DNA from: Spirosoma spitsbergense DSM 19989
Lineage (GTDB): Bacteria; Bacteroidota; Bacteroidia; Cytophagales; Spirosomataceae
Direction: 5' to 3'
DNA: 60,540 bases
Assembly: GCF_000374085.1 (NCBI RefSeq)
Contig: NZ_KB893562.1
Span: forward strand, 1-60,540
The position numbers and the translations under genes were made by a program. Below are positions 1-9,000 of the stretch, piece by piece. How positions within the stretch are numbered: the stretch's first letter is position 1; the number at the start of each line of letters is the position of its first letter. Under the pieces are notes generated by a model. That model ran no database searches. It was not told the origin of the DNA and was given only the letters and a program-made list of their open reading frames with translations.

Positions 1-291
1 ACTGGCACCCTGACCGCCGTAGCCCAGGGGGGATGGCCCGCCGTACCAGGGTGGGTTCGTGTCATCATAACCAGGATTGCTTTTCCAGTCCGAAGCGGGA
101 TTACCCGCTGTGACCAGGTACTGCCATGTACTTCCCGACGTGAGAATGGTTGATGTTGACGTAGGAGAGTATGCGTGGGCGGGTAAGTTATGCAACGTGT
201 ATGATTCCACGGATGGTGGTCTCACGTCTTGTGCATCAGGGTGGGTACATCCTGGCAAAATTGCCCATAGAATAAGTAGTGAGTGTACCAT
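1..291 (-). CDS. N-terminal part of a secreted lipoprotein (runs off the left edge)
   Basis: The frame is open from an ATG at 291 leftward to base 1 (97 codons), with stops just upstream of that ATG. The N-terminus is a short hydrophobic stretch ending in LPGC, a lipoprotein signal peptide with lipobox, so the mature protein should be lipid-anchored. After about 30 residues comes a stretch containing GSTWQYL, DDTNPPW and PLGYGGQGA. This resembles the 'TWkYl...DDs.W..G.apLGYG' repeat of jelly-roll modules in secreted Bacteroidota proteins that carry lamin-tail, CotH or metallophosphoesterase domains. That assignment comes from memory of the family. The C-terminus and function are outside the window. 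Confidence 0.65.
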   Translation of the reverse strand, partial: MVHSLLILWAILPGCTHPDAQDVRPPSVESYTLHNLPAHAYSPTSTSTILTSGSTWQYLVTAGNPASDWKSNPGYDDTNPPWYGGPSPLGYGGQGAS

Positions 292-655
292 AATAGTTTA
301 TTATTTTCATTAGATTATATGAAGTTAAAGTATTACTTTTTTGGTTTTTCATAACGAATATACTATTTATTACGGTAGCTTTCATGTAAAAATTGTCGCT
401 ATTTTTAAGTGAAAAATGGATCAAAGTTTATATCTGGGTTAGATAACTTGTTCATTCTGAATATTGCATTCTTTTTAAACTGTATGCCACTAGGAAGGCC
501 CTGTGATTCAATCAGGTACATCCGGATAAAAAACTCCGTACGGTTGAGAACAGAGGCTGTATGGGGTTGAAACAGGGAGCCTGTTGCTTCAGTAAATTGT
601 TGTCTATAAACTAACTGGTTAACCAGACATTACAACGTATTACGGACGGCTTTTT
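292..655. other. Intergenic stretch, no gene seen
   Basis: The part nearest the lipoprotein gene is AT-rich and probably holds its promoter. I found no convincing coding frame here. A 12-bp perfect palindrome (CTGGTTAACCAG) lies at 615-626, about 30 bases before the recognisable ribosome-recycling-factor remnant; it may be chance or a small operator. Confidence 0.4.
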
Positions 656-895
656 GAGGAAGAGCGCAGGCGCGACCTGGTCAAAAAGGTAAAGCAGGAG
701 GTAGAAACCGCGAAAGTAAACGTGCGCAATATTCGGAAAGACACCAACGATGATATTCGTAAACTCACCAAAGACGGCGTGTCGGAAGATGCGGTGAAAG
801 TAGGGGAGGAACGGGTTTAGAAACTGACTGATGCCTTTATTGTCTGGCTTGACGAAAGGGTTCTCGCTAAAGAGAGGGACAGGCTAGTCGGGTAA
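656..895 (+). pseudogene. frr: Ribosome recycling factor fragment (decayed frr)
   Basis: One frame reads [15 protein letters not shown], then [32 protein letters not shown], a TAG stop at 818-820, then KLTDAFIVWLDERVLAKERD and a TAA at 893-895. In order and spacing this is the C-terminal helical domain of ribosome recycling factor (family pattern: EERR.., VRNIRRDAND, SED, QKLTD, AAKEKE). The N-terminal half is absent, no start codon is in place, and the stop replaces the conserved Gln codon before KLTD (CAG to TAG, one substitution). It cannot encode a working RRF. Since RRF is essential, an intact copy must lie elsewhere and this is a duplicated relic. A terminator-like hairpin follows at once. 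Confidence 0.85.
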
Positions 896-917
896 TGCTC
901 ACACTGGCGTAGACGCT

Positions 918-950
918 CGTTCCGACACAGGAACGCCCTCTTTTTTCTGA
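918..950 (+). terminator. Rho-independent terminator-like hairpin after the frr remnant
   Basis: CGTTCC (918-923), a 6-base loop, GGAACG (930-935), then CCCTCTTTTTTCT. The stem is short but perfect and the T-run is strong in the + direction. It probably came along with the frr fragment. Confidence 0.55.
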
Positions 951-966
951 CAAAGCCGTACATCGG

Positions 967-1221
967 TTATGTCGTTTGCCGAATGGCCGCTTTCAGGTAA
1001 TCTCTGGCCGTACGACTGATTGTTTCTTCATCCACTTCCGCCACCGGCTCCCCCCGGTGTTCGTAAGGGTACACCTCGCCCGTGAGCGCGTCAAAAATGC
1101 CATGGGGCAACAGCTCGTATTCTTCATAACCCCAGAACAAAAAATCAACCGCGTCGGTAGGGTCATTGAACCCCACGGCGTAGCCAATTTCCTGCTGAGC
1201 GAAAACAACGATGTAGCGCAT
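967..1221 (-). CDS. Small hypothetical protein, 84 aa
   Basis: It starts at an ATG (1221) and encodes an acidic 84-residue protein with no signal peptide or membrane segment. It opens MRYIVVFAQQE and includes FLFWGYEEYELLPHG and ISRTARDYLKAAI. The composition, rich in Glu and aromatic residues with a likely C-terminal helix, looks like a real soluble protein. I do not recognise the family. An overlapping + strand frame of similar length is less protein-like. The gene stands alone, with the frr relic downstream and the divergent glycosyltransferase upstream. Confidence 0.5.
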   Translation of the reverse strand: MRYIVVFAQQEIGYAVGFNDPTDAVDFLFWGYEEYELLPHGIFDALTGEVYPYEHRGEPVAEVDEETISRTARDYLKAAIRQTT

Positions 1222-1486
1222 ACCCCCATATACGTACAGAACGACAGTTGGGTTGCGCCGGGAAAGGACAGAATTATGGGTATCGGCAGAGTAACTGTGT
1301 GAAAAAATCCGTTGAAGGGTAGAAATGACCTATATTCATTGGAAATTTATCAGGCGGTAGGGGATTCAATCGTTTTGCCGGGAAACCGCGAAACTTACCC
1401 GGAAGCGCACTCGTTTTACTAACTGTTGTTTATAGGCGCTCATTTTTCCGGTTGAGTAAGAAAAATCCGGTTGGCAATTATACTAT

Positions 1487-2674
1487 ATGATGCTATTTAT
1501 TTACGGTACCTTCTTAGCTGTCATTACCTTAAATGTTCTTTACTGGGCCGTGTTTTCGATAGCGGGCCGCTTGGGAAAAGCCGATGATACCGACCAGTCT
1601 CGTCCACCTCTTCGGGTGAGAAAAATAGGTGTTCTGATTCCTGCCTACAAAGAAGACGCGGTTATCGTTGATTCCGTAACCGAAAACCTGAAACAAACCT
1701 ATCCGGCAGATCAGTTTGATCTGATCGTTATTGCCGACTCTTTTCAGCCGCAAACACTGCTTAAACTGGCTACCATGCCCGTAAAAGTGCTGGAGGTGTC
1801 ATTTGAAACATCTACCGTTGCCAAAGCCATCAACGCAGCACTGTCCCGACTACCGCTTGAGCAGTACGAAATACTGGTTGTATCGGATGCAGATAACCAT
1901 ATGGCTCCCGATTTTCTGAGCCGGATAAACAGGGCATTCGATCAGGGGTGGCGGGCCGTTCAGGGCCACCGGGTAGCCAAGAACATCAATACCAGCGTTG
2001 CCATTCTGGATGCCATCAGCGAAGAGATCAACAACCACATCTTCAGGAAGGCGACCCGGGTACTGGGTCTGTCGTCGGCTACCATTGGGTCGGGCATGGC
2101 GTTTGAACCTGCGTTGATGAAAGCCGCCATGTCCACGCAGCATACAATGGGAGGCTATGATAAAGAACTGGAAACCAATGTAGTTCTGAGTGGACATACC
2201 ATTGCCTACCTGGAGAACGCTTTTATTTATGATGAGAAAGTAGCGCAGCGTGCCGTATTTGAAAACCAGCGTACCCGCTGGATAGCAGCCCAGTGGCAAT
2301 TTCTGAAATTCTACTTCTGGCGGGGCATCCGCGAACTACTGTCCGGGCAGTTTGCCAGTGGCTTTAAAGTACTTCAGGCCGTCGTTCTGCCAAAAATTCT
2401 CCTGCTGGGCTTATTAGTTTTGGGGTTAATTATTGGGTTGTTTACCCCCAGCCCGATACTGTGGCAAATTCCACTGCTACTCCTGCTGGTGTTAATAGCT
2501 AGTCTGGTTATTTCGGTACCGAAGTATCTGTGGAAACGGGTGAGTATTCGGGAATTATTGCTCATTCCCGTATTGCTGATGAGTTTTGTGCGGGCTGTAC
2601 TAAATATGCGCAAAGCCTTCAAACGGTTCATGCATACACCGCATACTGGTCCGGCCGATACACCGCTGCCGTAG
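1487..2674 (+). CDS. Processive family-2 glycosyltransferase, membrane-bound
   Basis: This is a 395-residue inner-membrane glycosyltransferase of the GT2 (cellulose/chitin/poly-GlcNAc synthase-like) fold. One membrane segment lies at about residues 1-25 and two or three more at 295-370, flanking the cytosolic catalytic domain. Visible motifs are IPAYKED (51-57), the nucleotide-binding ADS (83-85), the DxD-type SDADNH (133-138), the acid-bearing GYDKELE (223-229) and QRTRW (261-265), which matches the QxxRW signature of processive enzymes. It probably polymerises or extends a surface glycan from a nucleotide sugar. The sugar cannot be told from sequence. It heads the + strand block with the TolC-like and Wzz-like genes, which supports a role in exopolysaccharide production. 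Confidence 0.8.
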   Translation: MMLFIYGTFLAVITLNVLYWAVFSIAGRLGKADDTDQSRPPLRVRKIGVLIPAYKEDAVIVDSVTENLKQTYPADQFDLIVIADSFQPQTLLKLATMPVKVLEVSFETSTVAKAINAALSRLPLEQYEILVVSDADNHMAPDFLSRINRAFDQGWRAVQGHRVAKNINTSVAILDAISEEINNHIFRKATRVLGLSSATIGSGMAFEPALMKAAMSTQHTMGGYDKELETNVVLSGHTIAYLENAFIYDEKVAQRAVFENQRTRWIAAQWQFLKFYFWRGIRELLSGQFASGFKVLQAVVLPKILLLGLLVLGLIIGLFTPSPILWQIPLLLLLVLIASLVISVPKYLWKRVSIRELLLIPVLLMSFVRAVLNMRKAFKRFMHTPHTGPADTPLP

Positions 2675-2855
2675 GTGGCAGGATTTTTGCCCCGACCATA
2701 TTGTGTGACAAAACAGAACCGGGATAGTCAAAAGTTTGGGTTAGCCTAGTAAAACGCTGGATGAAACCGTTAACTAGCCTGATGCGGAGAATCGGGCGAT
2801 TGATACACGATACATTTTGATCAGGAGCAGAACGGTTTCCGCAAATTTCTATAGA

Positions 2856-3683
2856 ATGAGCATTCGTTTATTTAGTACCAGTACATCGTTTATTTACCGG
2901 ATAAGTTTCTTCTTTCTGTTTACGATTGGTTCGATTACCCTTTGCGCTGGTCAAAATCGGGGTGCCAGGGGGTTGGTCTCTTTCGGTGCATCATCTGGCC
3001 TGGCCGGCGATACGCTGTACCTGGATATCAATCAGGATATTGCCGTTCAACTGCTCCCGTTCGAGGATTTGATGAAGGTTGCCGTAACGCACTCTCCCGC
3101 AATCAGGTATCAGGGCGAGGTGGCCAATTCGCTGAATGAGTCGCAGGAAATCGCTAAGGTCCAGATATTGCAGAACGTGTCTGGCTTTGGTAACTACTCA
3201 ACGGGTACGCAGGGGCTTATTACCAACGTTGTGTCGGGGCCTCAGGCGCAAAACGGGAACCTGAACCAGATTGCCAACGGCTACCGGGTTGGTTTGGATG
3301 TCCGCCTTCCGTTGTATGAACTGTTTGGCCGGAAACACCAGATCAGGCAGGCAAATTTCAATTACAAGGCGGCTTTAGCGCAAAAAGAAACGGTTGAACT
3401 ACAGTTGAAGCGGGAACTGATCAACGTCTATCAGGATATGATTACTACCCAGCAACTTCTTAAAATAATACTAATTGACGAACAGGCATCGCTGGCATCG
3501 CTTCGGGTTGCTGAAACGGAAATTCAGAAAGGGCAGATTACGGCCGAAGCAATGGCCATCGTAACCAGCCGGTTTGTGCAGGCCAAGACAGCATCAGAAC
3601 AGGCAAAAGGTAACTTTTTGAAAAATGTTCGCTACTTTGAAGCATTGATGGGAATGCCCATTCAACGGTTGAAACGTAATTAA
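2856..3683 (+). CDS. TolC-family outer membrane protein, half-size
   Basis: The ATG at 2856 is preferred; an upstream in-frame TTG at 2817 would place 13 residues before the signal peptide. The 275-aa product has a hydrophobic leader ending near TLCAGQ, then helical segments typical of the OEP/TolC family: LMKVAVTHSPAI, GLDVRLPLYELFGRK and QANFNYKAALAQKETVELQ, finishing near LRVAETEIQKGQITAEA. Classic TolC proteins have about 430-490 residues built from two such repeats. This one has roughly one repeat, so it may need a different oligomer state or a different job. It lies 11 bases upstream of the Wzz-like gene, with an AGGAGA ribosome-binding site between them, so the two are almost certainly co-transcribed. 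Confidence 0.75.
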   Translation: MSIRLFSTSTSFIYRISFFFLFTIGSITLCAGQNRGARGLVSFGASSGLAGDTLYLDINQDIAVQLLPFEDLMKVAVTHSPAIRYQGEVANSLNESQEIAKVQILQNVSGFGNYSTGTQGLITNVVSGPQAQNGNLNQIANGYRVGLDVRLPLYELFGRKHQIRQANFNYKAALAQKETVELQLKRELINVYQDMITTQQLLKIILIDEQASLASLRVAETEIQKGQITAEAMAIVTSRFVQAKTASEQAKGNFLKNVRYFEALMGMPIQRLKRN

Positions 3684-3694
3684 GAGGAGACGGT

Positions 3695-5893
3695 ATGAAA
3701 ATCGAAGTTTTTTTGCGCCTGCTAAAACAGCATCTGCTCTGGTTTATTCTTATTCCCGCTATCGCAGCCGCTACGGCCTTTTACGTTACCCGAAATGAAC
3801 AGAAGGTCTATAAATCGCAGGCAACGCTGTATACCGGTCTTGTTTCGCGCTACTCCCTGTTGTCGGACCGGCAAAATAGCTTCACCGACCGCTCGGCCAG
3901 TGCGTTCGATAATATCCTGACAACCCTTAATTCGCGGGAGACACTCCTCCAGATCGGTATCAATCTACTAACCGATCACCTTCGTCTCCGGCAGCCCGAT
4001 ACGCTTGTGTTGGGCCGGGCTGGTTTTCAGAAACTCCACGAAGCCATTACTCCCGGTTGGGAAAACCTGTATTACGTTGCGGCTGATTCGGCCCTGTTGC
4101 ACCGAACAGTGGACAGCCTGGCTAAAACACCGACCGACAATCCCATAAAAACGTTGTTGCTGAAATCGGACTCCTACTATTCTATTCAGCAACTGGGCAA
4201 TAACATAAAAGCGATGGCCCGAAAAAACACCAACGACGTATTGTTGATGGAGTATGAGTCAGATGATCCGGCGGTTTCGCAACGAACGCTGCATTACGCC
4301 ATCGAAAACCTGAACAAACGGTACTCAACCCTCAAAACATCCGAGACGAACTCTGTTATCGGGTATTATGAAGCAAAACTGGAAAAAGCAAAAACAAAAC
4401 TAGCACAGGCAGAAGCTAATCTGCGCGCTTTCAGCGAGCGTCATCAGGTACTGGATTACGACGAGGAAGCCCGTAATGTAGCCTCTTCCCGCGAAGCCCT
4501 GAACGGAGAATATAATCAGGAACTGATGCGCAAAAATGCCGCCAGAGCTTCGTTGGAAGCGTTGAACAAACGTATGGGGCAGCAGGGCAACATCCGGGCG
4601 GCCAATAACGATCTGACCGAAAAACAGAAGAAACTGGCCGATGCCGAAAGCAAACTAGCCAATGCCCGCGCTTATGGACAGCCCAAAGCAGTAATCAATC
4701 AACTACAGGCCGCCGTAACGCAGGCTGGCGAAGAACTTAAGGTTAGTGCCGAAAAATACGATGCCGCAGCCAATTCGGCTGATGCCATTCCTACCCAGAC
4801 AATGGCCAATGACCGCTTAACGAAATCACTGGAATACGAAGAGTCAGCCGCTAAGCTGGAACTGTACCAGAAGCGGATGAATGAGTTCGCAGCCAAAACA
4901 AACGAGTATGGGCCGTTAGGGTCACAGCTTCGTCAGCTAAACCGAAACCTTTCCATTGCCGAAAAAGAGTACCTGGATCTGATTCAGAATGTAGACCAAT
5001 CCCAAACCCGTCGACAGGATGTTGCCATTGGCGGAACGCTGGAGGTGTTGGATGCGCCGGATTTCCCTTTAGAACCTCAGCCTACCAAACGGTTGCAGTT
5101 AGTACTTATTGGTCTGGGAGTAGGGATCTTCATTGCCATGTTGCTCACGGCGCTGCGGTTCTGGCTGGATAAACGAATCCAATCGCCCGAACAGGCGGAG
5201 TCAATGATTGGTATGCCCGTAGTAGCTCTGTTTCCAACCGTCAAGAAACCGACGGTTTTTACAAAAGCCAGCCTGGCAGCCCGGAGTATGTTTGAGCAAC
5301 TCTTCAACGCCATTAATATTGAAGTTACCCAAAATTCAACCAAACCTTACCCCCCGGTTATCACCCTGTTTAGTATTCGTTCCCGGCAGGGGAAATCATG
5401 GGTGGCCAAAGGGTTGATTCAGTTGTATGAAAACGCTGACCAGCAGGTAGCTTACTGCTATCCCAAAGAAACGGGTAATGAGCAGCGGGAATACATGAAG
5501 GGTGTAACCTACTTTCCGTACACGGTTCGGCCCGATTTCATGAACGTGACGGGTATCGAGTATCTCATTGATTACAACCAGGGGCTGGATACCACTCAGT
5601 ATGATCGGGTGATTCTTGAGTTGCCTGCACTGATCAATAATCAGATTCCTGTTTATCTGCTCAAAAACAGTGCGTTATCCCTGTTGGTGGTCGATGCAAA
5701 CAGCCCCTGGGCGAGGGCTGAAAAGCAACTCCTGAGCATGTATGAACGGGTAACGAACCAACCCATATTGACGGTATTGAACCGCGTTGAAGGAAACTAT
5801 GTCGATGTGCCGGGGCGGGGAGATACCATGCGATTTCCGACCGACCCGGCGCGGTCGCCCAGCCGGAGCATAAAGTATTCCAGTGGCCGCTAA
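3695..5893 (+). CDS. Wzz/Wzc-like polysaccharide chain-length protein with degenerate kinase domain
   Basis: A 732-aa inner-membrane protein. Membrane helices at about 13-31 and 467-491 bracket a large periplasmic part with a long coiled coil (about 225-440), the layout of the Wzz/GumC/Wzc copolymerase family that controls polysaccharide chain length and export. The cytosolic C-terminal part (about 500-732) follows the BY-kinase (CpsD/Wzc) plan but looks damaged. The Walker A region reads SIRSRQGKSWVA. The Walker A' strand (QQVAYCYPKE) lacks its Asp, and the Walker B strand (YDRVILELPAL) has Glu where the family has Asp. No C-terminal tyrosine cluster is visible. It is more likely a regulator or scaffold than an active tyrosine kinase. 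It probably pairs with the TolC-like protein encoded just upstream. Confidence 0.8.
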   Translation: MKIEVFLRLLKQHLLWFILIPAIAAATAFYVTRNEQKVYKSQATLYTGLVSRYSLLSDRQNSFTDRSASAFDNILTTLNSRETLLQIGINLLTDHLRLRQPDTLVLGRAGFQKLHEAITPGWENLYYVAADSALLHRTVDSLAKTPTDNPIKTLLLKSDSYYSIQQLGNNIKAMARKNTNDVLLMEYESDDPAVSQRTLHYAIENLNKRYSTLKTSETNSVIGYYEAKLEKAKTKLAQAEANLRAFSERHQVLDYDEEARNVASSREALNGEYNQELMRKNAARASLEALNKRMGQQGNIRAANNDLTEKQKKLADAESKLANARAYGQPKAVINQLQAAVTQAGEELKVSAEKYDAAANSADAIPTQTMANDRLTKSLEYEESAAKLELYQKRMNEFAAKTNEYGPLGSQLRQLNRNLSIAEKEYLDLIQNVDQSQTRRQDVAIGGTLEVLDAPDFPLEPQPTKRLQLVLIGLGVGIFIAMLLTALRFWLDKRIQSPEQAESMIGMPVVALFPTVKKPTVFTKASLAARSMFEQLFNAINIEVTQNSTKPYPPVITLFSIRSRQGKSWVAKGLIQLYENADQQVAYCYPKETGNEQREYMKGVTYFPYTVRPDFMNVTGIEYLIDYNQGLDTTQYDRVILELPALINNQIPVYLLKNSALSLLVVDANSPWARAEKQLLSMYERVTNQPILTVLNRVEGNYVDVPGRGDTMRFPTDPARSPSRSIKYSSGR

Positions 5894-6010
5894 ACCAACA
5901 GGACTGGTTTCCTGGCTCATTTAAAGAAAAGCGATATGGATTGGACCTGACTTCAATCAGGAAATTTGACTGTGAACCGGATAATTATTGGTACTTGACC
6001 GAGCAATGGT

Positions 6011-9000
6011 ATGGATGGCTGTAAAGACGTATATAGCAGGCTGAATGTTACCCTCCAGCAGCTTGTTGAGCAGGTCGTATCTGGGAATAAGGACCGGGTT
6101 GCTGTGCGGTTTGCTAATCAGGAACTGACGTACCAGCAACTCAATGATCGGGCAGATATGCTCGCCCAGGCAATCCTGTTTACCAACCCGGATGCTGAGT
6201 GGATTGGGGTGAGTACCACCCGTAATCTGGCGATGATTGTTGGCGTACTGGCTATTTTGAAAGCCGGTAAAGCCTACCTGCCGCTCGATCCTGCGTATCC
6301 TGACCTGCGTTTACAGCAGATCATTGCCGATTCGGACCTTAAAACCTGCCTGGCTGCTGAAGCCGATGAACCACTGCTTAATCGGTTGGGGCTTCGGGTC
6401 ATCGGGTCGGATCAGACACCGGTTTATTCACCTCCCCAATCGGTTGCCCATCAAACCAGTACGGCTTACGTGTTATATACGTCCGGTTCGACCGGGAAGC
6501 CGAAGGGCGTCTGCATGGGGCATAGCCCCCTTATCAATCTACTGCAATGGCAGGAAAAGCACTCAAAAGCAGGTATTGCCACCCGAACGCTTCAACTGGC
6601 TCCGTTGAGTTTCGATGTTTCGTTCCAGGAGATTTTTACTACTCTGACAACGGGCGGAACGCTGGTGCTGGTAGACGAAACTTTGCGGCTGGACCTAAAT
6701 GCGCTGTTGCAGTTTATTGACGAACAGGCGATTAATCGGTTATTTCTGCCGTTTGTAGCCCTACAGTACCTGGCAGAAATGGCGGTGAATACCCAATGTT
6801 TTCCGGCTGGTTTGCACGAGGTGATGACCGCTGGCGAACAGTTGAAAATTACACCTCAGATTGCCGCGTTCTTTTCGGCTCTGCCCCAGTGCCTGCTGTT
6901 CAATCAATATGGCCCTACGGAATGCCACGTTATTACCCAGCTAATCCTGTCCGGTAATCCGGCATCCTGGCCACCTTTACCCACCATCGGTTATCCGATT
7001 GACAACGTTAGTTTACTGGTGGTGGATGAAAATCTGAGTCCCTTGCCCGACGGGCAGACGGGTGAACTCTGCTTTGGCGGGGCTTGCCTGGCCGAAGGGT
7101 ATCTCAACAATCCTGTACTGACAAATGAGAAATTTATTGAGCTACCGTCGGCCACCGGTAGTCCAGTACGGGTATATCGAACCGGTGATCTGGGCCGGGT
7201 GCTGCCCGATGGTAGCATCGAGTTTTCAGGCCGTCGCGACGATCAGGTGAAAATTCGGGGGCATCGGGTGGAACTGGGTGAGGTAGAAGTGGTCATTAGC
7301 CAGCTACCGGCCGTCAGTCAGGCGGTGGTGGTGGCTCACAGCGGAACCGATGGTCAGAAACAACTGGTAGCGTACATCGTGCCGGTAGAAGGGACCCCGC
7401 CACAAGCTGACTTTCGTACTCAGCTCGACCAGAAATTACCCGATTATATGATGCCGTCGATTTTCGTCTGGCTGGACGAACTTCCCAAAACCAGCAGCGG
7501 GAAAGTTGACAAGAAACGGCTGCCCGAACCGGATCGGAAACGGCCGGAGTTAATAGTTGCCTATCGTAAACCCCGAACAGAAATTGAACAGGCCCTGGCC
7601 CGGATATGGTGCAGTATGCTTCAGATTGATAGGGTGGGGCTGGATGATAATTTTTTTGAACTAGGGGGTAATTCACTACTAGCGCAGAAAACGGCAGCGG
7701 CCCTGAAGAAACACCAGCATATCCTTCCCGTCATTAAATTATACCAATACCCGACCATTGCAACCCTGGCTGATTATATACAGCCCCCCAAAGGGTCAGG
7801 ACAAGGCCATTCAGCCCAGATAGCGACACGAAATCAACCCGAAAACGAAGGACACGCTTCCCCGAACGCAGACGTGGCCGTAATTGGTATGGCGGGGCGT
7901 TTTCCGGGTGCCAGTAGCATAGACGCGTTGTGGGATTTGCTGAAAGAAGGCAGAGAAACAACCCGCTTTTTTTCGGATAGCGACTTAGATGCTTCTATAC
8001 CGGCCAGTCTTAAAAATGATCCGCTCTACGTGAAAGCGCGGGGTGTAATCGACCAGGTCGACCAGTTTGATGCGCACTTTTTCGGGCTATCACCCAAAGT
8101 AGCTCAGCTCATGGACCCACAGCAGCGCGTCTTTCTGGAAATTGCCTGGGAAGCCCTAGAGCAAACGGGGTATCTTCCGCAGCAGTATGCCGGTCGGGTG
8201 GGGGTATTTGCCGGGTGCGGCAATAATACGTATTACCAGCATAACATACCGGGGCACAAAGACCTGATCGACCAGGTTGGTGCTTTCCAGGTAATGACCC
8301 TGAACGAAAAGGATTACATCGCTTCCCGAACGGCGTACCAGTTGAATCTGAAAGGTCCGGCCGTGAGTGTATATTCGGCTTGTTCCACCTCGCTACTGGC
8401 TATTGCTCAGGCAGTGCAGAGTATTCGGAGTGGTCAGTGTGAGGTTGCGCTAGCGGGAGGAGCCAGCATAACAACGCCCGTAAATAGTGGTCATCTGTAT
8501 CAGGAAGGGGCCATGCTGAGTCAGGACGGACATTGCCGGTCGTTCGATGCCGATGCCCGGGGTACCGTTTTTAGTGATGGCGCCGGCGTTGTTCTGCTGA
8601 AAAGCCGGGTAGCTGCCGAGCGGGATGGCGATACGATTTACGCCGTTATCAAAGGGGTTGGGGTCAATAATGATGGAGGTGGTAAAGGGAGTTTTACGGC
8701 TCCCAGTGCGGAAGGGCAGGCGGGGGCCATTGCGATGGCGATAGCCGACGCGCAGGTCGACCCCGCGACGATCAGCTACGTAGAAGCGCACGGCACTGCC
8801 ACGCCCCTGGGTGATCCGATTGAAATTGACGGACTGATTCAGGCCTTTGGTGAACAACCCGAAAAACAATACTGTGCCATTGGCTCCATCAAGAGTAATA
8901 TGGGGCACCTGACGCAGGCGGCTGGTGTGGCTGGACTGATCAAGGCTACTCTGGCACTGTATCACCGGCAGATTCCTCCGTCAATCAATTTTTCGACCCC

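Noticed and set aside
976-1302. A + strand frame of 108 codons overlapping the small - strand gene
   Set aside because: It is largely the antisense of the 84-aa frame, with a less natural composition (many His, Arg and Val in odd order), no conserved look and no promoter; the - strand frame looks more like a protein.
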